Shown here: positions 31,509 to 39,922 of the stretch, in pieces
Layout: each line of letters opens with the position of its first letter
How positions within the stretch are numbered: position 1 is the stretch's first letter
Origin: JAWVFN01 sp963696625
GTDB lineage: Bacteria > Actinomycetota > Thermoleophilia > Solirubrobacterales > 70-9
Reading direction: 5' to 3'
DNA: 49,951 nucleotides
Assembly (NCBI GenBank): GCA_963696625.1
Contig: CAVOKZ010000012.1
Span: 1-49,951 of the forward strand
Program-made: the position numbers and the translations under genes
Notes under the pieces: generated by a model
Databases searched by the model: none
Told to the model about the DNA's origin: nothing
The model's input: the letters and a program-made list of their open reading frames with translations, nothing else

Positions 31509-32495
31509 ATGTCAAGGAAGTGGTGGCTCGTCTTGGCCGCCTCGGGCGTTCTCGCGACGGGCATCGCCGCCTGTGGTGATGACGACGATGGGGACGGCAG
31601 TAGCAGTACGCCGAGTGGGTTGTCCGGCGATATCCGCGTCGACGGCTCGAGCACGGTGGGCCCGCTGACGGAGGCGATCGCCGAGCAGTTCAACGCCGAG
31701 AACCCGGACGTCAAGGTGACCGTGGGTACCTCCGGCACCGGCGGCGGCTTTGAGAAGTTCTGCGCCGGCGAAACCCAGATCTCGGACGCCTCGCGGGCGA
31801 TCGAGGACGACGAGGTGGCGACCTGCGAGAAGAATGGCGTCGCCTTCGAGGAAATCCAGGTCGCGAACGACGCCTTGACGGTGGTCGTGAACCCGGAGAA
31901 CCCGGTCACCTGCTTGACGGTCGACCAGTTGAACTCGGTCTGGGCGCCGAAGTCAAAGCTCAACAACTGGAGCGAGATCCCGGATCTCGATCCTTCGTTC
32001 GATGCCGACCTGGCGCTCTACTCGCCGGGCACCGATTCCGGCACGTTCGACTTCTTCACCGACGCGATCAATGGTGAGGAAGGCGCGCAGAGGACCGCCG
32101 GCGTCAATGACATCGGCGAGGACGACAACGCCACGGTCACCGGCGTTGGCGGTGCCCCCGGTGGCATGGGGTACTTCGGCTACTCGTACTACCAGGAGAA
32201 CCAGGACAAGGTGAAGGCCCTCGAGGTCGATGGCGGCAAAGGCTGCGTTGCCCCCTCGCCCGAGACGGCCCAGGACGGGTCCTACACGCCGCTCAGCCGG
32301 CCGCTGTTCGTCTACCCGTCGGCCTCCGCTCTCGAGGACGAGACGGTGGACGCGTTCCTGCAGTTCTATCTGGACAACATCAACGCAGTCGCCGAGCAGG
32401 TCGGCTTCATCTCGATGACCGCCGAGCAGCAGTCGGCGTCGCAGGAGAAGCTCGACTCCCTCGCAAGCGGTGGCGGCGGCACCACCTCGGGCTAG
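31509..32495 (+). CDS. pstS: Phosphate ABC transporter substrate-binding lipoprotein PstS
   Basis: The product is 328 aa with an excellent ribosome-binding site (AAAGGAG). A lipoprotein signal ends in the lipobox TGIAAC, followed by an acidic Asp/Ser-rich linker. Phosphate-binding segments are RVDGSSTVGPLTEAIAEQF, GTSGTGGGFEKFCAGETQISDASR and YSPGTDSGTFDFF. It captures inorganic phosphate outside the membrane and delivers it to PstCA. Four Pho-box units precede it. A diverged paralogue ends the operon at 36927-37910. Confidence 0.95.
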   Translation: MSRKWWLVLAASGVLATGIAACGDDDDGDGSSSTPSGLSGDIRVDGSSTVGPLTEAIAEQFNAENPDVKVTVGTSGTGGGFEKFCAGETQISDASRAIEDDEVATCEKNGVAFEEIQVANDALTVVVNPENPVTCLTVDQLNSVWAPKSKLNNWSEIPDLDPSFDADLALYSPGTDSGTFDFFTDAINGEEGAQRTAGVNDIGEDDNATVTGVGGAPGGMGYFGYSYYQENQDKVKALEVDGGKGCVAPSPETAQDGSYTPLSRPLFVYPSASALEDETVDAFLQFYLDNINAVAEQVGFISMTAEQQSASQEKLDSLASGGGGTTSG

Positions 32496-32521
32496 CGAGA
32501 GACGAGGCAGGACGCATCTAG

Positions 32522-33484
32522 ATGGAAGCGCGAGGCGCGACAACGGCCACCGAGGCGCTCGGGCGGAAAGACCCCGCCCGGCCCTTGGTGGCCGTGCGTC
32601 CTCGCTACGGGGAAAAGGTGATCCAGGCGCTGCTCGCCGCCTGCGCCGTGGTCTCGGTGGTGACGACGACCGCGATCGTCGTCTCGCTGCTGACGCCGAC
32701 CCTCGATTTCTTCAATGAGGTTTCCGTCGGCGAGTTCTTCTCGTTCGATACCTGGGCGCCGACACAGGCAGATCCGACCTTCGGCGTCTTCAACATCGTC
32801 CTGGGAACGCTCAACACGAGCCTCTGGGGGCTGGTCTTCGCGGTCCCGGTCGGCCTGCTGTCGGCGATCTACCTGAGCGAGTACGCCGACCCGCGGGTGC
32901 GCAAGCTGGTCAAGCCGGTGCTCGAGGTGCTCGCCGGGATCCCGACGGTCGCCCTCGGCCTGTTCGCGGTCACCTTCCTCAGCCCCGAGGTGGTCGACCT
33001 CTTCCCCGGCTTCGTCAAGGCTCCGCCGTTCGCCGCCGGGATCGCCGGCCTCGCGATCGGCCTGCTGATCGTGCCGATCATCGCCTCGATCTCCGACGAC
33101 GCGATGAAGGCAGTGCCCGGCGGGCTGCGCGAGGGGGCCTACGCGCTGGGTGCGACCAAGCTGAAGGTCTCGACCCGGGTCGTCTTCCCCGCGGCGATCT
33201 CGGGGATCGTCGCCTCGATCGTGCTGGCGACCTCGCGGGCGGTGGGAGAGACGATGATCGTGCTGTTGGCGGCGGGCGGCACGCCGAACGGCACGCTGCA
33301 CCCCGGCGAGTCGGTGCTGACGATGACGGCCTTCATCGGTAACACCGCCACCGGGGACATCGGCACCGGGACGATCACCTACGACACGATCTTCGCCGTC
33401 GGCTCGCTGCTGTTCGTGCTGACGCTGGCGATGAACGTGGTCGCGATCCGGCTGGTGCGGCGCTTTCGCGAGGTCTATGAATGA
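32522..33484 (+). CDS. pstC: Phosphate ABC transporter permease PstC
   Basis: The product is 320 aa with six membrane segments after a cytoplasmic N-terminus. The binding-protein-dependent permease signature is VPGGLREGAYALGATKLKVSTRVVFPAAISGI, containing the EAA loop. It follows pstS by 26 bases and overlaps pstA by four (ATGA). It forms the phosphate channel with PstA. Confidence 0.95.
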   Translation: MEARGATTATEALGRKDPARPLVAVRPRYGEKVIQALLAACAVVSVVTTTAIVVSLLTPTLDFFNEVSVGEFFSFDTWAPTQADPTFGVFNIVLGTLNTSLWGLVFAVPVGLLSAIYLSEYADPRVRKLVKPVLEVLAGIPTVALGLFAVTFLSPEVVDLFPGFVKAPPFAAGIAGLAIGLLIVPIIASISDDAMKAVPGGLREGAYALGATKLKVSTRVVFPAAISGIVASIVLATSRAVGETMIVLLAAGGTPNGTLHPGESVLTMTAFIGNTATGDIGTGTITYDTIFAVGSLLFVLTLAMNVVAIRLVRRFREVYE

Positions 33485-34425
33485 GCCCGCGGATGCCCGG
33501 ACGCACCTCGGAGCGCACCCGGCTGGCGACCGCTGGGGCGCAGGCCGCGGTCAAGGGATCGCTAGGCGGCCAGCCGCGCAACGATCGCTGGAGCGGCAAC
33601 ATCTTCTTCGCCCTGTTGCTTCTCGCGGTCGGGGTGGCCCTGCTCGGCCTGACCGCGGTGATCCTGCAGTCGGCGATCAAGGGAGCGTCCGCATTCGGGC
33701 CGCACCTGATCACCGACGGGCCCTCGACGATCTTCCCCGAGAAGGCCGGGTTCCGCCCCGCGATCATCGGCACCCTCTACCTGATCGTCGGCGTCATCAT
33801 CCTCGTCGTTCCGATCGGCGTCGGCGCCGCCGTCTACCTCGAGGAGTACGCGGACGGGACGCGCTGGTGGAACCGCCTGATCGAGCTCAACATCCAGAAC
33901 CTGGCCGCGGTCCCGTCGATCATCTACGGGATCCTCGGTCTCGCGTTCATCGTGCGGGGCCCGCTCGACCTCGGCTTCATCGTCCTCGCCGGCGCTCTCA
34001 CCCTCTCGCTGCTCGTGCTGCCGACCGTGATCATCGCCTCGCGCGAGGCGATCCGAGCCGTACCCCCTTCGATTCGCGAGGGCTCGCTGGCGCTGGGCGC
34101 GACCCAGTGGCAGACGATCCGCCGCCAGGTGCTGCCGGCCTCGATTCCAGGGGTCGCCACGGGCGTCATCCTGGCGCTCTCGCGGGCGATCGGCGAGGCC
34201 GCCCCGCTGCTGCTTGTCGGCGCCGCGACCTTCGTCACCTTCGACCCGCAGCCACTGTCGGGCGGCTACTCGGCGATGCCGGTGCAGATCTTCAACTACG
34301 CGACGCGCCCGCAGGACGAGTTCAAGGTGGTCGCCGCGGCCGGCGTGGTGCTGATGCTGATCGTCCTGCTGGCCATGAACTCGTTTGCGATCTGGCTCCG
34401 CAACCGCTACGAGCAGCAGTGGTGA
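33481..34425 (+). CDS. pstA: Phosphate ABC transporter permease PstA
   Basis: The product is 314 aa with six membrane segments and the EAA loop VPPSIREGSLALGATQWQTIRRQVLPASIPGV. NLAAVPSIIYGILGLAFIV is the PstA-typical segment. The N-terminus carries about 35 extra basic residues before the first helix. It partners PstC in the translocation pore. Confidence 0.95.
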   Translation: MSPRMPGRTSERTRLATAGAQAAVKGSLGGQPRNDRWSGNIFFALLLLAVGVALLGLTAVILQSAIKGASAFGPHLITDGPSTIFPEKAGFRPAIIGTLYLIVGVIILVVPIGVGAAVYLEEYADGTRWWNRLIELNIQNLAAVPSIIYGILGLAFIVRGPLDLGFIVLAGALTLSLLVLPTVIIASREAIRAVPPSIREGSLALGATQWQTIRRQVLPASIPGVATGVILALSRAIGEAAPLLLVGAATFVTFDPQPLSGGYSAMPVQIFNYATRPQDEFKVVAAAGVVLMLIVLLAMNSFAIWLRNRYEQQW

Positions 34426-34462
34426 TCACAATGCTGAAACTCGACGGAAGGGATGGTCGATA

Positions 34463-35365
34463 GTGTTGAACAAGGTGGCTGACCAGGCAAAGAAGGCGGC
34501 GGGAGCTGCGACCGGGCGCAAGCGAGCGCCCGAGATCGACATGTCAGCCGCCGCCGGCGACAGCGGCGAGCACAAGGCGACGAAGGGCAGCGCCACGGTT
34601 TTCAAGCTCGAGGACCTGAGCGTCGACTACGCGGGCAAGCGAGCCGTCAAGGACGTCTCGATGGAGATCCACGAGAACGAGATCACGGCGCTGATCGGCC
34701 CCTCGGGGTGCGGCAAGAGCACGCTGATCCGCTGCCTCAACCGGATGAACGACCTGATTCCGGCCGCCACCGTCAGCGGTCATTGCTACTACCACGGCCA
34801 GGATCTCTACGGCGCGCAGATCGACCCGGTCGAGGTCCGCAAGCGGATCGGCATGGTCTTCCAGAAGCCGAACCCGTTCCCGAAATCGATCTTCGACAAC
34901 GTCGCCTTCGGGCCGCGCGTGCTCGGGCACGACAACGTCGATGAGCGGGTCGAGCGGGCGCTGCGCGGGGCCGCCCTCTGGGACGAGGTCAAGGATCGGC
35001 TCGATCAGAACGCCTACGGCATGTCGGGCGGCCAGCAGCAGCGGCTCTGCATCGCCCGCTGCATCGCGGTCGACCCCGACGTGATCCTCATGGACGAGCC
35101 GTGCTCGGCGCTCGACCCGATCTCCACCGGCAGGATCGAGGACCTGATGCTGAAGCTGAAGGAGGAGTTCTCGATCGTGATCGTCACCCACAACATGCAG
35201 CAGGCCGCGCGCGTCTCCAACCGCACGGCCTTCTTGATCGTCGAGCTCGACGCCGACGAGGACAACCGCTGGGGTCAGCTGGTCGAGTACGACGACACGG
35301 ACAAGATCTTCACCAACCCGAGCGACAGCCGTACCGAGGACTATGTCACCGGAAAGGTGGGTTGA
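34463..35365 (+). CDS. pstB: Phosphate ABC transporter ATP-binding protein PstB
   Basis: The product is 300 aa if GTG 34463 is used (GGAAGGGA lies upstream); ATG 34541 is an alternative that removes a basic extension. Walker A is GPSGCGKST, the signature MSGGQQQRLCIARCIAVDPD, Walker B LMDEPCSALDPIS and the switch THNMQQAARVS. CLNRMNDLIPAATVSG is the PstB-specific segment. Long blocks are identical at DNA level to pstB2 downstream. The stop overlaps the phoU start by one base. Confidence 0.95.
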   Translation: MLNKVADQAKKAAGAATGRKRAPEIDMSAAAGDSGEHKATKGSATVFKLEDLSVDYAGKRAVKDVSMEIHENEITALIGPSGCGKSTLIRCLNRMNDLIPAATVSGHCYYHGQDLYGAQIDPVEVRKRIGMVFQKPNPFPKSIFDNVAFGPRVLGHDNVDERVERALRGAALWDEVKDRLDQNAYGMSGGQQQRLCIARCIAVDPDVILMDEPCSALDPISTGRIEDLMLKLKEEFSIVIVTHNMQQAARVSNRTAFLIVELDADEDNRWGQLVEYDDTDKIFTNPSDSRTEDYVTGKVG

Positions 35366-36054
35366 TGGCCGACAAGACTCGGCTTCACTACCAGGAGGAG
35401 TTGGCGCAGCTCGAGGAGCGGGCGCTCGACGGGCTCGACCTCGTCGTCGCCAGCCTTGACCGGGCGCTGGAGGCCGTCCAGCACAAGGACAGCGAGCTCG
35501 CCGAGCTGGTGGTCATGGACGACGACCGCATCGACGGCCGCTACCTCGAGGTCCACCAGGCGACCCTGACCCTGCTCGCCACCCAGGCTCCGGTGGCGAC
35601 CGACCTGCGGTTGATCTCCGCCCTTCTCCATGTGATGAAGTGCATGGAGCGGATGGGCGACCAGTGCGTCAACATCGCGAAGGTGATCCCGATCACGGGT
35701 CACGACGCCCCGCAGGAGGAGGCGATGCTCGACAAGATCGAGAAGATGGGCAAGCAGGTCCGATCGCAGATCTCGCAGTCGAAGAAGGCGTTCGCGGCGC
35801 GTGACGTCGACCTCGCCCGCGACCTGGTCCGCCAGGACGACCTGGTGGACGACCTCAACAGGGAGTGCTTTCAGCTGGCCGTCAAAGTCGGGGACGACCA
35901 CGACACCCGCGAGTGGGCGATGACGATGATGCTCGTCGCGCGCGCCCTCGAGCGCACCGGCGACAACGCCGTCGACATCGGCGAGCAGGTCGCCTTCGTG
36001 GTGACCGGCCTCTTTCGGGAGTTCGAGGACGCTTCCCACCCCGTCTCTCCGTAG
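35365..36054 (+). CDS. phoU: Phosphate transport regulator PhoU
   Basis: The product is 229 aa with two PhoU three-helix bundles. The metal-binding motifs are seen as MKCMERMGDQCVNIAKV in the first and VARALERTGDNAVDIGEQV in the second. PhoU dampens Pst activity and keeps the PhoR kinase off when phosphate is ample. It is embedded between the two pstB genes, an unusual but coherent order. Confidence 0.95.
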   Translation: MADKTRLHYQEELAQLEERALDGLDLVVASLDRALEAVQHKDSELAELVVMDDDRIDGRYLEVHQATLTLLATQAPVATDLRLISALLHVMKCMERMGDQCVNIAKVIPITGHDAPQEEAMLDKIEKMGKQVRSQISQSKKAFAARDVDLARDLVRQDDLVDDLNRECFQLAVKVGDDHDTREWAMTMMLVARALERTGDNAVDIGEQVAFVVTGLFREFEDASHPVSP

Positions 36055-36072
36055 GCGGCAGACGGCGCTCTG

Positions 36073-36930
36073 ATGAAGGCGCCCGCCGACGCCTTGGATC
36101 AAACCCGGCAAGCGGGTGCGCCGGTTGAGGGCGGGACGGGCGGACGGGCGGCCGGCGAGCCGTTGTTCGAGACCCGCCGCCTCAACGTCTACTACGACGG
36201 CAATCGCGCCGTCGCCGATGTCGACCTCGAGATCGCCAGGAACGAGATCACGGCTCTGATCGGCCCCTCGGGGTGCGGCAAGAGCACGCTGATCCGCTGC
36301 CTCAACCGCATGAACGACCTGATCCCCGCGGCGACGATCACCGGCAGCGTCATCTACCACGGCCAGGATCTCTACGGCGCGGGAATCGACCCGGTCGAGG
36401 TCCGCAAGCGGATCGGCATGGTCTTCCAGAAGCCGAACCCGTTCCCGAAGTCGATCTTCGACAACATCGCCTTCGGGCCGCGGATCCTCGGCATGGACGA
36501 CGTCGAGGGCCGCGTCGAGCGCGCTCTCGCGCACGCCGCCCTCTGGGAGGAGGTCAAGGACCGGCTCGGCGACAGTGCCTACGGCATGTCGGGCGGCCAG
36601 CAGCAGCGGCTCTGCATCGCCCGCTGCATCGCGGTCGACCCCGACGTGATCCTCATGGACGAGCCGTGCTCGGCCCTCGATCCGATCTCGACGGGCTTGA
36701 TCGAGGATTTGATGGGCCGGCTGAAAGCGGAGTACTCGATCGTCATCGTCACCCACAACATGCAGCAGGCCGCCCGGGTGTCCGACAGAACGGCATTCCT
36801 GACCGTCGGGCTCGATGCCACCGAGAAGAACCGCACCGGGCGCGTCGTCGAGTTCGACGCCACGGACAAGATCTTCACCAACCCTTCGGACCGCCGCACA
36901 GAGGACTACGTCAGCGGAAGGATGGGCTGA
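36073..36930 (+). CDS. Second PstB-like ATP-binding protein
   Basis: The product is 285 aa from ATG 36073. It has the full set of PstB motifs (GPSGCGKST, MSGGQQQRLCIARC, LMDEPCSALDPIS, THNMQQAARVSD) and a different N-terminus. It shares long runs of identical DNA with pstB, including the regions around Walker A, around the Q-loop (GMVFQKPNPFPKSIFDN) and around the signature, while the ends differ. That pattern suggests a duplication kept similar by gene conversion. It is followed by a second PstS-like gene but no second permease pair, so it may energise the same PstCA. Confidence 0.93.
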   Translation: MKAPADALDQTRQAGAPVEGGTGGRAAGEPLFETRRLNVYYDGNRAVADVDLEIARNEITALIGPSGCGKSTLIRCLNRMNDLIPAATITGSVIYHGQDLYGAGIDPVEVRKRIGMVFQKPNPFPKSIFDNIAFGPRILGMDDVEGRVERALAHAALWEEVKDRLGDSAYGMSGGQQQRLCIARCIAVDPDVILMDEPCSALDPISTGLIEDLMGRLKAEYSIVIVTHNMQQAARVSDRTAFLTVGLDATEKNRTGRVVEFDATDKIFTNPSDRRTEDYVSGRMG

Positions 36931-37910
36931 TCCGCCCCCTGGGCACCCGGCGCGCCGGGCTGCTGGCCGGCTGCGCCGGCATCCTGCTTGTCCTGTCCGG
37001 CTGCGGCGACGATCAAGGTCCCGGCGGGCTGACCGGCACGATCACGATCGACGGATCCGACACGCTGTTTGCGTTCGTCGCCGCCGCGGCGCAGGACTTC
37101 GAGAAGCGCCATCCGGGCGCCGAGGTGAATGTCGGCCAATCGGGTGCCGATCGCGCAATCGAGGAGTTCTGCGGTGGCGAGATCGACGCCGTCGCCTCCG
37201 GCCGGGCGATTGACCCCAGCGAGGCGACCCTCTGCAGTCAGGGCGGCGTGGACGCTGCCCCGTTGCAGGTGGCGAACGGAGCGGCCGCGGCGATCGCCAA
37301 CCCGGCGCTCGGCGTCCGCTGCCTCGACAGGGCGCAGCTTCGCCACCTCTGGGGCAAGGGGTCGAGCGTGTCGATGCTCGCCGAGCTCGGCGATGACGCC
37401 AACACCGGGGCGCCGTTCGCCGGTGCCGAGCTGAGCCTCTACGGGCCGGCGAGCGACTCCGATGGCGCCGCGTTCTTCAGCCAGGCTGTGACCGGAGAGC
37501 CGGGCGGTGGGCGCAGCGACTACCTCTCCGGCGGCGATGACGCCGTCGTCGAGCGGGTCGGCGCCGACGACGGGGGGATCGGCTTCGTCGAGTTCTCGAG
37601 TTACGCCGGAAACGAGGACGCGGTCGGCCTGCTCGGGGTCGACGGCGGCAGCGGCTGCGTCACGCCCAGCATCGAGACGATCCAGGACGGCTCCTACCCC
37701 CTTGCGAGGCCGCTGCTGGTCTATGCAAGCCGAGAGGCGCTCGCGAAGAAGCCGGTGCTTGCCGAGTTCCTCCGCTTCATCGAGGACAACCAAGATGCGA
37801 TCGCCGCCGACGCCGGCACCGTGGCGATGACCCCGCGGCAGGCCGCGAAGAGCGAGGCCGGGCCTCCGGGAGTTGCTTGGGCCGGCTATCTGACCGGCGA
37901 GGTCGGCTGA
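36927..37910 (+). CDS. Diverged PstS-like phosphate-binding lipoprotein
   Basis: The product is 327 aa. No ATG, GTG or TTG lies near the signal peptide; the best start is CTG 36927, overlapping the pstB2 stop as CTGA. The lipoprotein signal (AGILLVLSGCGDDQG) and the fold match PstS. Binding segments are altered, however: DGSDTLFAFV for DGSSTVGPL, GQSGADRAIEEFCGGEIDAV, and PASDSDGAAFF for PGTDSGTFDFF. It may bind phosphate with different affinity or another oxyanion. The 3' end overlaps a convergent gene by 25 bases. Confidence 0.87.
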   Translation: MIRPLGTRRAGLLAGCAGILLVLSGCGDDQGPGGLTGTITIDGSDTLFAFVAAAAQDFEKRHPGAEVNVGQSGADRAIEEFCGGEIDAVASGRAIDPSEATLCSQGGVDAAPLQVANGAAAAIANPALGVRCLDRAQLRHLWGKGSSVSMLAELGDDANTGAPFAGAELSLYGPASDSDGAAFFSQAVTGEPGGGRSDYLSGGDDAVVERVGADDGGIGFVEFSSYAGNEDAVGLLGVDGGSGCVTPSIETIQDGSYPLARPLLVYASREALAKKPVLAEFLRFIEDNQDAIAADAGTVAMTPRQAAKSEAGPPGVAWAGYLTGEVG

Positions 37911-38797
37911 GACTCGACCGGGCTGGGCGCCGCGCCGGCGAGCGCCGCCAGGGTCAGCGTATGGAGCTCGGCCGCCGGTGGGCGCTGGGGCGGGTGGATC
38001 TCCAGCAGCAGCGGTGCATCGGGGCGCATGAGGTACGGCGCGAGCCGCCGCCAGGGAACCGTGCCGCGACCGGGGGGAAGGTGGAGGTCGAGGCGCAGCG
38101 GGTCGACCTCGGCCGGCGCCGGGTCGCAGGCGTGGCGGGCGCCGAAGTTGTCGTGGAGGTGGAAGAGGATCGTGGCGTCAAGGGCGGGCTCGATCAGCTC
38201 GAGCGGGTCGGCGTGGTTGAGGCCGGCGATCACGTTGGCGTGGCCGATGTCGAGGCAGAGGCCGAGGGCGGGGGAGCCGATGCGGCGGGCCATCGTGCGC
38301 AGGATCTGCGGGCGGGCGCTGAGCATCTCGGGGCCGGGGAAGACCGGAGCCAGGTTCTCGATCGCGATCCGGACGCCGAGGCGCTCGGCGCGTTCGGCGA
38401 GGCGGACGAGCGAGCGCGTCTCGGCGAGCAGCGCGTCCTCCGAGGCGGGCTCATCGACGTGCTGGGCCGCGTGGTAGACGACGATCCCGGCGCCGACCTC
38501 GGAGGTGTAGGAGAGCAGGCCCTCGAACACGGAGTCGCCGGCGGGGCCTCCGGCGCGCAGCGAGCCGGGCGCGTGGACGACCGAGTCGAGCGAGGTCGTC
38601 CGGAACGCCTCGCCGAGGACGGCGGCGTGGCGCGAGCAGAGCCGCGGGTCGGCGAGCACCGAGGGGGGCGGGGCGGGGGCCTGGACCGAGGTGAACCCGG
38701 CGGCTTCGATCTCCTTCAAAAGCGGCGGCGCCGGCCACCACTCGTAGGGGACGTTGAGGCCCAGCCGGCGATCGAATCCTGCGGTGAAGTCCGCCAT
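37886..38797 (-). CDS. Xylose-isomerase-like TIM-barrel (sugar phosphate isomerase/epimerase)
   Basis: The product is 303 aa from ATG 38797; TTG 38809 is an alternative. It has TIM-barrel metal-site segments in order: VVYHAAQHV, IAIENLAPVFPG, LCLDIGHANVI, LFHLHDNFG and LLLEIHPPQ. These give the Glu-Asp-His-Glu metal ligands of the AP-endonuclease-2/xylose isomerase superfamily. The substrate is unknown. A Pho-box-like array read on its own strand lies about 35 bases upstream, so it may belong to the phosphate regulon. Confidence 0.86.
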   Translation of the reverse strand: MADFTAGFDRRLGLNVPYEWWPAPPLLKEIEAAGFTSVQAPAPPPSVLADPRLCSRHAAVLGEAFRTTSLDSVVHAPGSLRAGGPAGDSVFEGLLSYTSEVGAGIVVYHAAQHVDEPASEDALLAETRSLVRLAERAERLGVRIAIENLAPVFPGPEMLSARPQILRTMARRIGSPALGLCLDIGHANVIAGLNHADPLELIEPALDATILFHLHDNFGARHACDPAPAEVDPLRLDLHLPPGRGTVPWRRLAPYLMRPDAPLLLEIHPPQRPPAAELHTLTLAALAGAAPSPVESQPTSPVR

Positions 38798-38829
38798 CTC
38801 CGCTCTCAAGGTAGGCGCGGCCTGGGCCG

Positions 38830-38862
38830 ATGCTGTGAAAACCCGGTGAATTCCAGGTAAAA
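38830..38862 (-). promoter_or_regulatory. Three-unit Pho-box array between the TIM-barrel gene and ppx
   Basis: Read on the minus strand, three 11-nt units carry TTTAC, TTCAC and TTCAC cores (TTTTACCTGGA, ATTCACCGGGT, TTTCACAGCAT). Other arrays here carry TTCAC on the coding strand of their target, so the orientation points to the TIM-barrel gene, although ppx on the other side could also be affected. Confidence 0.65.
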
Positions 38863-38910
38863 CGCGGCGTCTTCATGGCCGGTGTCGCTGCCCTATCCGT
38901 TCAACGTGGG

Positions 38911-39831
38911 ATGATCAAGAAGATGCTCTGCGCCGCGATCGACATCGGTTCCAACACCACCCGCCTGCTGGTGGCCGAGCCCCACGACGGACAGCTGAAA
39001 AAGGTGATGGAGCAGCGCGCCTACACGCGGATCGGCAAGGCCGCCAACAAGAAGGGCAAGATCTCGGCCGAGAAGATCGCCGAGGTCGCCGACGTCGTCG
39101 GCACCCAGGTGCGGCTGGCGAAAGAGATGGGCGCCGAGCAGTTCCGCGTGGTCGCCACCGCCGCCATCCGCGAGGCCAAGAACCGCAAGGAGATCGTCGA
39201 CGAGATCTCCAAGAGCGCCGGGATGCCGGTCGAGGTCCTCGCCGACCAGGACGAGGGGCGGCTCGCCTTCCTCGGCGCGACCAAGGCGCTGGGCTACCCG
39301 GTCGAGGGAACGATCGCCGTCGTCGATGTCGGCGGCGGCTCCTCGGAGGTCGTCTTCGGCACCACCGCCGCAGGCGTCAGCGAAGTGCGCTCGTTCGAGA
39401 TCGGCTCGGGCTCGCTCGCCGAGGACCACCTCGACGGCGACCCGCCGTCGGCGTCGGAGATCCGCGCCCTGCGCGAGCACATCGACAAGTTCTTCGCCGA
39501 CGTCGAGTTCACCCGGCCCGACCAGGCCGTCGCCGTCGGCGGCAGCGCCACCTCGCTACGGACGCTGGTCGGCGCCGTGCTCGAATACGAGACGCTCGAG
39601 CGCGCCGTGCGTGTGCTGGCCACCGACCCGATCTCCGACGTCGCCCGCCGCTTCGAGCTCGACGCCCGCCGCATTCGCCTGCTGCCCTCGGGCGTGCTGC
39701 TGCTCGAGAAGCTCTCGCAGCTCCTCGGCCGGCCGCTTCAGATCGGCAAGGGCGGCCTGCGCGAGGGCATCATCCTCGAGCTGCTCAACGGCTCGAGCAA
39801 CGGGTCTTCCCCGGAGAAACTGGCCGCCTGA
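38911..39831 (+). CDS. Ppx/GppA-family exopolyphosphatase
   Basis: The product is 306 aa from ATG 38911 (ATG 38875 and 38923 are alternatives). ASKHA-fold phosphate motifs are CAAIDIGSNTTRLLVAE, VVDVGGGSSEVVFG and FEIGSGSLAEDHL. VATAAIREAKNRKEIVDEI is typical of the family. The short length, without a C-terminal HD domain, fits actinobacterial Ppx. It removes terminal phosphates from polyphosphate or acts on pppGpp. The neighbouring CHAD, Ppk and Pst genes favour polyphosphate. Confidence 0.93.
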   Translation: MIKKMLCAAIDIGSNTTRLLVAEPHDGQLKKVMEQRAYTRIGKAANKKGKISAEKIAEVADVVGTQVRLAKEMGAEQFRVVATAAIREAKNRKEIVDEISKSAGMPVEVLADQDEGRLAFLGATKALGYPVEGTIAVVDVGGGSSEVVFGTTAAGVSEVRSFEIGSGSLAEDHLDGDPPSASEIRALREHIDKFFADVEFTRPDQAVAVGGSATSLRTLVGAVLEYETLERAVRVLATDPISDVARRFELDARRIRLLPSGVLLLEKLSQLLGRPLQIGKGGLREGIILELLNGSSNGSSPEKLAA

Positions 39832-39834
39832 CCG

Positions 39835-39904
39835 CAACCGGCGGCTGCTCCGCTTCGCGTCCGCGGCCGCCGGGACGAGGGCTCTCCATGAATGGCCCAT
39901 ATCT
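39835..39904 (+). repeat. REP-like dyad element, copy R10
   Basis: Forward copy between ppx and the CHAD genes: AACCGGCGGC, CGCTTCGCGTCCGC, GGCCGCCGG, then GGGCTCTCCAT and GAATGGCCCATAT. The arms again differ from the consensus but still pair. Confidence 0.82.
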
Positions 39905-39922
39905 GCCTATACGCTGGCTCTA

